This document shows, one piece after another, positions 17,457 to 26,009 of a stretch of DNA of 43,597 bases. Position 1 is the first letter of the stretch, and every line of letters starts with the position of its first letter. Origin of the DNA: Nitrospirota bacterium. Its GTDB lineage: Bacteria; Nitrospirota; Thermodesulfovibrionia; Thermodesulfovibrionales; Magnetobacteriaceae. The DNA lies in assembly GCA_015233685.1 (NCBI GenBank), contig JADFXF010000009.1, forward strand, positions 1 to 43,597, given 5' to 3'. The position numbers and the translations under genes are program-made. The notes beneath the pieces are model-generated. The model was not told the DNA's origin. It ran no database searches and was given only the letters and a program-made list of their open reading frames with translations.

Positions 17457-18389
17457 TTATTTCCAGTTTACCCCTAAGGCGTACCAAGTGCCATTGTAAT
17501 AAGTGTACATATTTCCATCTGTAAAGGCCACAATGGCAGCGCCGTTGGTGAACCATTGGGCATAGTATGTGGCTGAACCGGATGTTCCCATAACTATACT
17601 TCCAGATTTAGTTCCAAAGAACGAGGCATACTGATTATAGATTGCGGTAATTCCAGCAGAGGCGGCGTTATAGTCCGATGATGATGTAAATGTCACCGTT
17701 ACTGACTTAGCCGAGGACATCTTCACGTAACACGCATTTAAGCTAGTCGTATCACATCCCGTCCAGCTTGTAAATAGCGAAGAATTATCAGCCGCTGCCG
17801 TCAGATATTCTCCCGCTCCTGACGGGCATAATGTCGTGCCAGTGTTACCGCTCCAGCTTAGAGTTCCTGTTGACGCTGTTACGGTGCCAGAACCCGTGCC
17901 GGATTTCGTTACAGTCAGGGTATAAGTAGTTGGATTTGGTGACGGAGTTGGTGTTGTTCCTGTCGGCCAAGCTGTCCAAGTGCCGCTTCCAGATAAAGAA
18001 TAACCATCCGTGCCATAAAGATAAACCTTTTCGTAAGCTGACCACGTACCGGTTATTGACGAACTGTTGACAAAAGTGCCAGAAACGTTAATTTGATAAG
18101 AATTTTTGTTTGAAGTAGTCCAGGTATTATAAGTCGAAAAAGTTCCATTTGTTGGGGATATAGCTGAAAACGTAGTGTAAAAAGAGTCTGATTCGTCGCC
18201 CCAATACCACCCTGTAACTGTTGCATTTATCTGGAGTCCATTAATCACACCAGCCGAGGTTACAGTAAAAGTCTTGCCGAAACTTGATGTCCACGATGTG
18301 TCGCTATACGCCATAGAGCTAAGACAAAAGACTGTTAATAACACGACTACAAATGATACCACCCTTTTACTCAGCTTCCAAGTCCTCAT
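17457..18389 (-). CDS. Secreted protein with InlB-B-type repeat, behind a poly-C promoter
   Basis: This 310-aa protein has a signal peptide (1-29, ending SSMAYS). A Ser/Thr/Trp/Tyr-rich beta region spans 30-140, followed by a TPTPSPNPTT linker. An InlB-B-type (Listeria-Bacteroides) repeat lies at about 155-236 (YTLTVTKSGTGSGTV to KSVTVTF) with four Cys-containing turns. A C-terminal region (241-310) ends in YYNGTWYALGVNWK. It is probably extracellular or surface-bound and adhesive. It has six N-x-S/T sequons (N55, N81, N101, N108, N202, N299). A C9 tract lies in its promoter spacer, so expression is probably switched by slippage. Confidence 0.8.
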   Translation of the reverse strand: MRTWKLSKRVVSFVVVLLTVFCLSSMAYSDTSWTSSFGKTFTVTSAGVINGLQINATVTGWYWGDESDSFYTTFSAISPTNGTFSTYNTWTTSNKNSYQINVSGTFVNSSSITGTWSAYEKVYLYGTDGYSLSGSGTWTAWPTGTTPTPSPNPTTYTLTVTKSGTGSGTVTASTGTLSWSGNTGTTLCPSGAGEYLTAAADNSSLFTSWTGCDTTSLNACYVKMSSAKSVTVTFTSSSDYNAASAGITAIYNQYASFFGTKSGSIVMGTSGSATYYAQWFTNGAAIVAFTDGNMYTYYNGTWYALGVNWK

Positions 18390-18433
18390 AAAGCCCCCAA
18401 TAGTCTATTAGAACTCACAAAATTCGTATTTTT

Positions 18434-18461
18434 ATTATACATGGGGGGGGGTAAATGTCAA
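18434..18461 (-). promoter_or_regulatory. Promoter with C9 tract in the spacer (candidate phase-variable)
   Basis: On the minus strand a perfect TTGACA (18461-18456) and a perfect TATAAT (18439-18434) are separated by 16 nt. Nine of these are consecutive C (G at 18443-18451 on the plus strand). One added C would give the optimal 17-nt spacer and one lost C would give 15. The start site would fall near 18427, leaving a leader of about 38 nt before the secreted repeat protein. Confidence 0.85.
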
Positions 18462-18619
18462 ATAAAAATAATTTATAATGCTGTATTAACAAGCAGTTAT
18501 AGGCAGTGAAAGATGAATTGCAGGGGAGTGCCCGGTGCGTAAACGGGCACTTTGCGAAACACCGGAATGCGAAGCAGGCAGACTTCCAGCGTCTGTCATG
18601 CTCCCACTATACCGATGTT

Positions 18620-19492
18620 TTATATGATATTCCCCCAAAACCCCTTCAACTCATCCACTGACCCGGTCTTCCTGATAAGATTCTTGAACTCTTCCAATTT
18701 ATCTATAGAATCTATAGCCCTAACCATATTCATAAGTTCAAGTCCGGCTGAACCATATTTGAGTTCAAGCCCTAACTCTATCCCTTCAAGTAAGCCTTTC
18801 CTTTCACCTTCAAGGAAACCCTCTTCTTTACCCTTTATTTTACCCTCCATCAACCCCTCTATCAATCCCTCTTGAAAAATATCGCTATCTTTTACATCAA
18901 TTGTAATAGGCATTTTCGACACCTCCATTTTGACTTTAGGATATAATTTACGTAAATCAGAAAGATATAGCAATTTTCTGATATAACCTTCCCGCTCTTT
19001 TGGCGGCAATATGGACAGCTTATCAAGGATTTTTCTTATCGTGGCATCTACGTCCCCGGTCTTACACAATATCGCCAACACTATATCCTCAGGGCAATCA
19101 CTCTCAAGCAGTTGGCTGCAATCTATTTCCCTTATATCAATCAATTTATACGAGTAATTGACCCCTTCACCTTCCATATGGTTTTGCATGTTTATAGGTT
19201 CATTTCCAACATAAAGCACTATCTGTACAGGTAATTTCTTATTCTGATTATAGATAAATCCAGAATATAGATACATCCGCGCCATCATAACGTTCTCATT
19301 TCGCGACTGAATCTCGAAATGGAGTAATTTCCCATCCTCTACTTCAAACACTAAGTCCGGCTCTCTTAACTGGATATCTGGAAACTGTACATCGATAAAT
19401 TTGCCAGTTTCATATCCGGTAATGAGCTTCAGGAATACTTTGGGAATATCTTTCAATAAATCTTTCAGTGTGATATCATATTTTTGGCGCAT
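18620..19492 (-). CDS. Rpn family (PD-(D/E)XK) recombination-promoting nuclease
   Basis: This 290-aa protein belongs to the Rpn/YhgA-like group of PD-(D/E)XK nucleases, which promote RecA-independent recombination and spread as repetitive accessory genes. The nuclease core is REPDLVFEVEDGKLLHFEIQ, with D46, E60 and Q62 as the likely metal and catalytic residues. Residues 205-240 contain the Glu-Gly repeat typical of the family (EGLIEGLMEGKIKGKEEG). AGGGAG sits just before the ATG. The gap to the secreted protein holds an AGTGCCCG/CGGGCACT hairpin (18527-18551). Confidence 0.88.
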   Translation of the reverse strand: MRQKYDITLKDLLKDIPKVFLKLITGYETGKFIDVQFPDIQLREPDLVFEVEDGKLLHFEIQSRNENVMMARMYLYSGFIYNQNKKLPVQIVLYVGNEPINMQNHMEGEGVNYSYKLIDIREIDCSQLLESDCPEDIVLAILCKTGDVDATIRKILDKLSILPPKEREGYIRKLLYLSDLRKLYPKVKMEVSKMPITIDVKDSDIFQEGLIEGLMEGKIKGKEEGFLEGERKGLLEGIELGLELKYGSAGLELMNMVRAIDSIDKLEEFKNLIRKTGSVDELKGFWGNII

Positions 19493-19697
19493 ACTCCCTC
19501 ATTTTTCTCAGATGTTTACAATTCATAAATCCTTTCTGCAAATGCAAAACAACTCCTCATGGTATTTTACCATAATCAGGGCTAATTTGTTTTACCTGTG
19601 GGCACGGTAAGCAGGGTAACCGCATTTTTCCTGAAGGCGGGCAAGGGCGGCCTAGACAAGACGATGACCGGACATAAACAATAGTACCTTGGGAAGA

Positions 19698-19737
19698 CGT
19701 AAAGAAGGTAACCTGATGCCCTGATTGTTACTTTACG
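19698..19737 (-). terminator. Terminator-like hairpin overlapping the stop of the coiled-coil membrane gene
   Basis: On the minus strand CGTAAA-GTAAC pairs with GTTAC-(4 nt)-TTTACG across a 14-nt loop and is followed by TCTTCCC. The left arm includes the stop codon of the 129-aa gene. The rest of the 235-bp gap to the Rpn gene (19493-19727) shows no gene. Confidence 0.5.
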
Positions 19738-20117
19738 GGTCCTAACAGTTTTCCGAGCAAGTCCATTGCTTTAGGATTGGTTAGAAGCATGGCAAACAAG
19801 AGGATGAGGAAGTAAAGCTTTTGTTTCCATCCAAGATCTCTGATGTTACCCTCAAGCCCTGTTTTGACAGAATCGCTTTTACCTTCGAGTGCTGTTTTGA
19901 GGTTATCTATTTTCAAATCGAGCGCTATTTTGACAGAATCTATCTTCCCATCAAGCTTTGCAATGTCAGTCTTAAGTTCCGTTCGCAGATTCGCAATATC
20001 AGCTTTGGTTGCCAAATCCTTTGAAGGTTCATTCAAATTGATGACATCAAGCAGGGCCTCTACGACCTCGTCACCAAACTTTTCTCTTAAAATCCTCGGT
20101 ACCGTAATAACGCTCAT
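19728..20117 (-). CDS. Coiled-coil protein with C-terminal membrane anchor (DUF1640-like)
   Basis: This 129-aa protein begins SVITVPRILREKFGDE, the hallmark N-terminus of a widespread family often labelled DUF1640 or CCDC90-like. Residues 30-92 form a coiled coil with an 11- to 14-residue repeat (KIDSVKIALD, KIDNLKTALE, KSDSVKTGLE). A hydrophobic segment at about 100-113 (LYFLILLFAMLL) anchors the C-terminus. The function is unknown. An extended -10 box (TGgTACAAT) lies 6 nt before the ATG, so the mRNA is probably leaderless; the GGGAG before the ATG is too close to serve as a normal ribosome site. Confidence 0.75.
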   Translation of the reverse strand: MSVITVPRILREKFGDEVVEALLDVINLNEPSKDLATKADIANLRTELKTDIAKLDGKIDSVKIALDLKIDNLKTALEGKSDSVKTGLEGNIRDLGWKQKLYFLILLFAMLLTNPKAMDLLGKLLGPVK

Positions 20118-20369
20118 ACTCCCATTGTACCAGAAAAGCTTTAATAACGCAGTATTTCTAAAACAAGAATTTCTAAAACAAATAAATACTGCCGTCAGTA
20201 TCAGGGTTGTGGCAATTGGCCGTCTGTTTCGCTTTCTAAACGCCTCCGCGCAATTGCATACCGTCTCACATGAGACGATTTTACTTCCCCCGCATTGCGG
20301 ACACAGGATTTTTCCACCATGGCCATACCTCTCTTTTAGTTTAGTGAAGTTAATATCAGCCTTGCCGCT
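20118..20369 (-). pseudogene. Start-less zinc-ribbon-like reading frame
   Basis: The minus-strand frame upstream of the 129-aa gene stays open for 84 codons from a stop at 20370 but contains no ATG, GTG or TTG. It encodes ERYGHGGKILCPQCGGSKIV, then SCETVCNCAEAF, a plausible zinc ribbon. RRPIATTLILTAVFICF, a possible membrane segment, follows. A 15-bp tandem duplication (20152-20181) lies inside it. It may be a decayed gene, perhaps from an insertion element, or chance. The roughly 300-bp gap holds no other gene; a small TTGCCG/CGGCAA hairpin lies at 20362-20378. Confidence 0.35.
20124..20132 (-). promoter_or_regulatory. Extended -10 element just before the start codon
   Basis: On the minus strand TGG precedes TACAAT (20129-20124), with 6 nt before the ATG at 20117. 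No good -35 is seen, which is acceptable for an extended -10 promoter. It predicts transcription starting at or beside the ATG. Confidence 0.55.
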
Positions 20370-20422
20370 TTACGGCAATCCGCATATATGCTATTTCTAC
20401 CATTTTATGTTAAAATCCACTG

Positions 20423-21412
20423 ATGTCAGACGATGTGAGAGATAAAGATACGGCGATGGCCGCAGACCCCGCGATTCTCCGCGTGAAGAGATACTCTCTT
20501 GCTGATAGAAAGAGCAAGGTCGCCCTTGATAAGATTGGCAGGCCGTATAATCGCGGCGGGCTGTTCGGGGAGTTTTTATTGAGCCTTCCCGACATCCTTG
20601 CGGCGGCAGACCTCCGGCGCGCGGCGGCGCGTATCGCAGGGGCGCGTGAAAACGCCCATCCCGTCATTCTCGGCATGGGCGCACATCCAATTAAGGTCGG
20701 CCTGTCGCCCATTATCATTGATTTGATGGAGCGTGGTGCGATTACCGCGGTTGCCACAAACGGGGCGTCTATCGTACATGACTTTGAGCTTGCCTTTGCC
20801 GGATTTACCTCCGAGGATGTGGCGGCTGAGCTGTGTAAGGGCACGTTTGGCATGGCCGAGGAGACAGGGGTTATGCTCAATACCGCGATTGTCAGAGGTG
20901 TTGACAGCGGCCTTGGGCTTGGTAGTGCGATAGGGTCTTTTTTATCGCATGACAAGGCAATCAAAAATAAAGAGATAAGCATCTTCGCACGCGCCTATGA
21001 GTTAGGGCTGCCCGTTACGGTGCATGTCGCCGTTGGGACGGACATTATTCACATGCACCCGGAGGCCGATGGCAGGGCCATAGGGGAGGGGAGTCTGAGG
21101 GATTTCCGGCTGCTTGCAACGCTCCTCGGTGGGCTTGAGGGCGGCGTATTCATAAATCTTGGCTCTGCCGTCATAATACCTGAGGTCTTTATGAAGGCGC
21201 TCAATCTGGCCCGAAATATCAGCGGCGCTGAAAATAAGGTGGAGCACTTTACCACTATAAATATGGACTTTATAAGCCACTACCGCGCACAGGTCAATGT
21301 GCTGAAAAGACCGGCACCAGACAGTAACTCGGCCATTAATCTCATAGGCCACCATGAGATAATGTTCCCGCTTCTGGCCGCCGCCATTAAAGAGCAAATA
21401 AAAGGACGATAA
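20423..21412 (+). CDS. Deoxyhypusine-synthase-like protein of unknown function
   Basis: This 329-aa protein appears related to the deoxyhypusine synthase fold family. Residues 79-115 (ILGMGAHPIKVGLSPIIIDL, then ITAVATNGASIVHDFE) match the nucleotide-binding core as I know it. FGMAEETG and NLGSAVIIPE follow. I cannot find the WGK-type segment carrying the catalytic lysine of true deoxyhypusine synthase, and bacteria usually lack eIF5A, so a different substrate is likely. It lies 4 nt before argD, which hints at a link to ornithine or polyamine chemistry. No ribosome site precedes the ATG; TAAAAT (20411-20416) ends 6 nt before it. Confidence 0.6.
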   Translation: MSDDVRDKDTAMAADPAILRVKRYSLADRKSKVALDKIGRPYNRGGLFGEFLLSLPDILAAADLRRAAARIAGARENAHPVILGMGAHPIKVGLSPIIIDLMERGAITAVATNGASIVHDFELAFAGFTSEDVAAELCKGTFGMAEETGVMLNTAIVRGVDSGLGLGSAIGSFLSHDKAIKNKEISIFARAYELGLPVTVHVAVGTDIIHMHPEADGRAIGEGSLRDFRLLATLLGGLEGGVFINLGSAVIIPEVFMKALNLARNISGAENKVEHFTTINMDFISHYRAQVNVLKRPAPDSNSAINLIGHHEIMFPLLAAAIKEQIKGR

Positions 21413-21416
21413 GGCG

Positions 21417-22616
21417 ATGGACGTTAAGAAATTAATAGACGACTCAAACCAATATCTGATGGACACATATAAGCGTTTCCCTGTGGTGCTGGTAAAGGGC
21501 AGAGGGATGAAGCTCTGGGGTGCTGACGGCAAGGAATATCTGGATTTTCTGGCCGGTGTTGCCGTAAACATTTTGGGGCACTGCCACCCAAAGCTCGTCG
21601 TTGCCATACAGAAGCAGGCACAGAAACTCGTGCATGTCTCGAATTGGTATCACAGCGAACCTCAGATAAGGCTGGCCAAACTGCTGTGTGATTATTCGTT
21701 TGCGGACAAGGTATTTTTTTCTAATTCCGGCGCTGAGGCCAACGAGGCGGCGATAAAACTGGCAAGAAAACACTCGAAAGAGCGTTTTGGCGCGGAGAAG
21801 ACCGGTATAATCACCGCGTTGAATTCTTTTCACGGCCGCACAATGGCAACCCTTTCAGCCACAGGGCAGCCGAAATTTCACGCGGGCTTTGAGCCGCTTC
21901 TGCCGGGATTTTCCTACGTCCCGTTTAACGACTACGAGGCTCTGAAGTCGGCCATTGATGAGAACACCTGCGCCATTATGCTTGAGCCGATACAAGGCGA
22001 GGGAGGGGTAAAGATGCCCTCTGATGATTATTTTAAACATGTTCGGGAGCTGTGTACGAGACTCGGGATTTTGTTGATCCTGGATGAGATACAAACCGGC
22101 ACTGGCAGGACGGGGACATTGTTCGCCTATGAGCAATATGGCATAGAGCCGGACATCCTGACACTGGCAAAAGGACTTGGCGGTGGAGTGCCCATCGGGG
22201 CAACGCTGGCACGGGAGGAGGTGGCAAAGGCCTTTACCCCGGGATGCCACGGCTCCACATTCGGCGGCAACCCACTTGCGGCCGCCGCGGCCCTTGCCAC
22301 AATAGAGACATTGCTTGAGGACGGCATCATGCTCAGTGAGTGCCGCAGAATGGGAGAGTATCTTGTGAATTCCCTCGGGAAATTGCATAAACAGTTCCCA
22401 AAGATAATTATAGGTATCAGAGGAAAGGGGCTTTTAATCGGCATGGAGCTTACCAGAGATTGCTCTATGGTGGTTCAGGCCTGCTTTGAGCGCGGGGTAT
22501 TAATCAACTGCACAGCGGGAAACACGCTGAGATTCATGCCTCCTTTGATTGTGACGGAGGAGGACATTGACCGGTTGATAAGTGTGCTAAAGGAAGTCAT
22601 GGAGAGGCTCTCGTGA
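21417..22616 (+). CDS. argD: Acetylornithine aminotransferase
   Basis: This 399-aa PLP class III aminotransferase converts N-acetylglutamate semialdehyde to N-acetylornithine using glutamate. The PLP lysine is K252 in LAKGLGGGVPIGA and the cofactor aspartate is D223 in LILDEIQTGTGRTG. SNSGAEANEAAIK and FHGRTMA match ArgD. The gene starts 4 nt after the DHS-like gene and overlaps argF by 4 nt (GTGA), so all three are one operon. Succinylornithine or succinyldiaminopimelate activity is also possible, as in many ArgD enzymes. Confidence 0.95.
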   Translation: MDVKKLIDDSNQYLMDTYKRFPVVLVKGRGMKLWGADGKEYLDFLAGVAVNILGHCHPKLVVAIQKQAQKLVHVSNWYHSEPQIRLAKLLCDYSFADKVFFSNSGAEANEAAIKLARKHSKERFGAEKTGIITALNSFHGRTMATLSATGQPKFHAGFEPLLPGFSYVPFNDYEALKSAIDENTCAIMLEPIQGEGGVKMPSDDYFKHVRELCTRLGILLILDEIQTGTGRTGTLFAYEQYGIEPDILTLAKGLGGGVPIGATLAREEVAKAFTPGCHGSTFGGNPLAAAAALATIETLLEDGIMLSECRRMGEYLVNSLGKLHKQFPKIIIGIRGKGLLIGMELTRDCSMVVQACFERGVLINCTAGNTLRFMPPLIVTEEDIDRLISVLKEVMERLS

Positions 22617-23515
22617 ACAGTAAAAGGGATTTCCTTACCATAAAAGACTTCACGGCCTCTGAAATCGCTGTACTGCTTGATAGGGCGACAGATTTTAAAA
22701 GCGGCAGGGCGGCGGGTCAACAGCCACTGCGTGGGCGCAGTATCGGGATGTTGTTTTATAAGACGTCAACCCGTACAAGAATCTCATTCGAGGTGGGCAT
22801 CTACCAGCTTGGCGGGCAGCCGGTCTATATCAGGCCGGGCGAGAGCCAGTTAAGCAGAGACGAGACCATTGCCGACACGGCGCGCGTGTTTTCACGTTAC
22901 CTCAGCGGTATAGTCATCCGCACATTTGAACATAAAATCGCGGCTGAGTTCGCCGAGTATGCGTCTGTCCCCGTGATTAATGGCCTTACGGACACACACC
23001 ACCCGTGCCAGATTCTGGCCGACTTAATGACGATAAAAGAAAAAAAAGGGCGGCTTAAAGGCGTCAAAATTGCCTACATAGGAGACGGCAACAACGTGGC
23101 GAACTCCTTAATTGAAGGCGCGGCGCAGATGGCAATGGATTTGACCGTCGCCGCACCGGAAGGCTATGAACCAACGCCAGATATTTTAAAGGATACCAGT
23201 GGCAGGATAACCATTGTGCGAGACCCAAAGGCCGCCGCGGCAGGGGCCGATGTCCTCTATACCGACGTCTGGATAAGCATGGGTGACAACGAGGCGGAGG
23301 CCGCGGAGAAACAATCGAAATTCGCCGCTTATCAAATAAACGATGAACTATTATCATACGCCAAACCAGACTGCATCGTGCTGCACTGTCTTCCCGCGCA
23401 CAGGGGGCAGGAGATAACTGACTCTGTCATCGAAGGCCCGCGTAGCGCCGTATTCGACCAGGCAGAAAACCGTCTTCACACGCAAAAGGCGGTATTGGAA
23501 ATGCTTATAAAATGA
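22613..23515 (+). CDS. argF: Ornithine carbamoyltransferase
   Basis: This 300-aa enzyme makes citrulline from ornithine and carbamoyl phosphate. The carbamoyl-phosphate motif STRTR lies near residue 52, HPCQILADL near 129 and the ornithine-binding HCLPAHRGQE near 257. It starts with GTG at 22613, inside the argD stop, with GGAGAGG 5 nt upstream. With argD it covers two consecutive steps on either side of ornithine release; argJ or argE is not in the window. Confidence 0.96.
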   Translation: MNSKRDFLTIKDFTASEIAVLLDRATDFKSGRAAGQQPLRGRSIGMLFYKTSTRTRISFEVGIYQLGGQPVYIRPGESQLSRDETIADTARVFSRYLSGIVIRTFEHKIAAEFAEYASVPVINGLTDTHHPCQILADLMTIKEKKGRLKGVKIAYIGDGNNVANSLIEGAAQMAMDLTVAAPEGYEPTPDILKDTSGRITIVRDPKAAAAGADVLYTDVWISMGDNEAEAAEKQSKFAAYQINDELLSYAKPDCIVLHCLPAHRGQEITDSVIEGPRSAVFDQAENRLHTQKAVLEMLIK

Positions 23516-23531
23516 TGAACAGGAAAAAGAA

Positions 23532-25193
23532 ATGTCTGACAAATTGATGATAATACCCCTTGGCGGGGTGGAGGAAATCGGCGCGAACATGACCGTGTTC
23601 GAGACTCAAAACGACATGATTATCGTTGACACCGGGCTGATGTTCCCTGAGGACGATTTACTTGGGGTTGACTTTGTTATCCCCGACTATGGCTACGTCA
23701 TAGAAAGAAAGAAAAAACTCAGGGGAATTGTCATAACGCACGGCCACGAAGACCACACAGGGGCGCTGCCCTTTCTCCTTCGCGACCTCGGAATGCCTGT
23801 CCCCGTACACGGCACCATGCTTACGCTTGGTCTGATAAAAGACAAAATAAAGGAACATAACGTAAAGAACATTAACTTCGTAAGGGTAAAGCCCAGGGAT
23901 AAGGTTACACTTGGCGATTTCGTAGTGGAATTCATCAGGGTGACGCACAGCATAGCCGACGGCGTGGGGCTTGCCATAAGCACCCCCGCAGGGGTGGTCA
24001 TCCACACGGGGGATTTCAAGTTCGATTCCTCGCCCGTGGATAACGAGCTTCTGGATTTCGGCACATTCTCTGAATATGGACAACGTGGCGTCCTTGCTAT
24101 GCTGTCAGACAGTACAAATGCCGAAAAACCCGGCTTCACCCCATCAGAAAAGATAGTTAAACGCGCCTTCCATGACATATTCTCCAAGGCCGACGGCAGG
24201 ATTATTATAGCCACCTTCGCGTCGAATATCCACAGGATTCAGCAGGCCATAGATGTTGCCGCCGAGTTTGGCAAGAAGGTTATCCTCTGTGGCAGGAGTA
24301 TAATCTCTAACGCGAAGATCGCCTTCGATCTCGGCTACCTCTCAATGAGCGGTGACCCGTGGATGAAGGTAGAGCAGATTAACTCCCTTGCCCCGAGCGA
24401 AACTGTCATCATAATGACAGGCAGCCAGGGCGAGCCTATGAGCGTCCTGACAAGGATAGCAATGAACGAACACAAGCACATCAAGGTTGCCCCTGCTGAC
24501 ACAGTAATAATCTCCGCCCGGGCTATTCCGGGAAACGAGCGCGCCGTTGGCAGGATTATAAACCACCTCTTCAGGCGGGGTGCCAATGTCATCTATGATA
24601 AAATCTCCCAGGTGCACGTCTCAGGGCACGCCTCTCAGGAAGAGCTGAAGCTGATGATAAATATAGTCAAACCCCGTTATTTTATACCCGTACACGGTGA
24701 ATACAGACACCTCGTTTACCACGCCAAACTGGCCGAGAGCCTCGGTATCCCCCGGCAAAACGTCTATATACTGGAAAATGGCTGCGTCCTGGAGTTGGAT
24801 AAGTCGGGTGCCTCCCGCACAAACAGCGTGCCGGCCGGACGTGTCTCCATAGAAGGCAAAGGCTTTGGCGACATCGGCGACATGGTGCTCAAAGACAGGC
24901 GGCGCCTGGCTATGGACGGCTTTGTCATAGTCGTCCTAACGGTCAACAAAGAGACAGGCAGGGTTGTGGAAGGCCCTGAGTTCATCACAAAGGGTTTTAT
25001 ATTCGAACGCAACACCGGAGACATGGAAAAAGAGGCGGCCAATATTATCTACTCAATTGCCTCAAATCCCGACGAAGGCGCACACGGGGATATGAACGTC
25101 CTGCACGCGAAAATCCTGAGCGCCCTGAAGAAATACATCAGAAATAAGACAGACAAACGCCCTATGATAATGCCGGTTATAGTGCCGGTATGA
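23532..25193 (+). CDS. rnj: Ribonuclease J
   Basis: This 553-aa metallo-beta-lactamase/beta-CASP nuclease has 5'-to-3' exonuclease and endonuclease activity in RNA turnover. The zinc motif is THGHEDHTGALPF near residue 70. The beta-CASP motifs include GSQGEP and SGHASQEE, followed by the PRYFIPVHGEYRHL segment that ends the catalytic core. A C-terminal domain of about 110 residues completes the standard length. AGGAAAAAG precedes the ATG. It follows argF by 16 nt and probably shares the transcript. Confidence 0.95.
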   Translation: MSDKLMIIPLGGVEEIGANMTVFETQNDMIIVDTGLMFPEDDLLGVDFVIPDYGYVIERKKKLRGIVITHGHEDHTGALPFLLRDLGMPVPVHGTMLTLGLIKDKIKEHNVKNINFVRVKPRDKVTLGDFVVEFIRVTHSIADGVGLAISTPAGVVIHTGDFKFDSSPVDNELLDFGTFSEYGQRGVLAMLSDSTNAEKPGFTPSEKIVKRAFHDIFSKADGRIIIATFASNIHRIQQAIDVAAEFGKKVILCGRSIISNAKIAFDLGYLSMSGDPWMKVEQINSLAPSETVIIMTGSQGEPMSVLTRIAMNEHKHIKVAPADTVIISARAIPGNERAVGRIINHLFRRGANVIYDKISQVHVSGHASQEELKLMINIVKPRYFIPVHGEYRHLVYHAKLAESLGIPRQNVYILENGCVLELDKSGASRTNSVPAGRVSIEGKGFGDIGDMVLKDRRRLAMDGFVIVVLTVNKETGRVVEGPEFITKGFIFERNTGDMEKEAANIIYSIASNPDEGAHGDMNVLHAKILSALKKYIRNKTDKRPMIMPVIVPV

Positions 25194-25229
25194 GCACAGG
25201 CGTGTAATAATAACAGGAGATAAAACGCA

Positions 25230-26009
25230 ATGGAAATACTGCAATCTATTATTATGGGAATAGTGCAGGGCGTTACCGAGTTTCTGCCGGTAAGCAGCAC
25301 CGCACATCTGATTCTTGTGCCGTGGTTTTTGGGCTGGAAAGGCGTAATTGACACGATGTCCTTTGATATAGCCCTCCATGTGGGTACGCTCTTTGCCCTT
25401 CTCGTGGTTTTTTTCAAGGACTGGGTAGAGATACTGCTGAGAAAACATCGCCTTTTAATGCTCCTCATAATAGCCACGATACCGGGGGCGGTTGTAGGAA
25501 AACTCCTTGATAAGTATGTGGATGAGCATCTCAGAAGCCCGTGGGTCATTGCGGCCTCCCTTGTGGTTGTCGGCGTGGTTATGTATTTTGCTGAGAAACG
25601 AAGCATTAAAATCACAGGTGTTGACGACATATCGGTTTTAGATGCGGTGATTGTAGGTGTTTCGCAGGCCATCGCTATAATTCCCGGCGTCTCCAGAAGT
25701 GGGATAACCATATCGGGTGGACTTTTTCTGGGAATGAGGAGGGAGGAGGCAGCCCGCTTTTCGTTTCTCATGTCCACGCCCATTGTTGCCGGGGCCGCGG
25801 TGCTCCACGGCATTCACATCCTTCACGGCAAGGCCGAGGCGATAGACCCGACGATTTTCATAGCCGGTGTTGCGGCCTCATTTGTCGCGGGGCTACTCGC
25901 CATTACATGGTTTATGAAATTTATGAAAAGATTTTCATTAACATTTTTTGTTTATTATAGATTTGCACTGGCCGCTATAATAATAGCCTGGATATGGCTG
26001 AAGTCGTAA
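25230..26009 (+). CDS. uppP: Undecaprenyl-diphosphatase
   Basis: This 259-aa integral membrane enzyme dephosphorylates undecaprenyl diphosphate to recycle the lipid carrier for peptidoglycan and glycan export. The family motifs EFLPVSSTAHL (about 17-27) and PGVSRSGITI (about 152-161) are intact, and the protein has seven to eight membrane helices. AGGAGAT precedes the ATG. Its last 16 nt overlap ftsK. It could also serve the lipid-linked glycan pathway suggested by the oligosaccharyltransferase downstream. Confidence 0.96.
   Translation: MEILQSIIMGIVQGVTEFLPVSSTAHLILVPWFLGWKGVIDTMSFDIALHVGTLFALLVVFFKDWVEILLRKHRLLMLLIIATIPGAVVGKLLDKYVDEHLRSPWVIAASLVVVGVVMYFAEKRSIKITGVDDISVLDAVIVGVSQAIAIIPGVSRSGITISGGLFLGMRREEAARFSFLMSTPIVAGAAVLHGIHILHGKAEAIDPTIFIAGVAASFVAGLLAITWFMKFMKRFSLTFFVYYRFALAAIIIAWIWLKS

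Noticed and set aside
19843-20445. 200-codon plus-strand frame opposite the coiled-coil membrane gene
   Set aside because: It is a Ser-rich shadow of the minus-strand coiled coil and continues into the start-less zinc-ribbon region and the DHS-like gene start.
25049-25813. 254-codon minus-strand frame across rnj and uppP
   Set aside because: Both plus-strand genes have full family signatures; the opposite frame is a Thr/Ser/Arg-rich shadow without a ribosome site.
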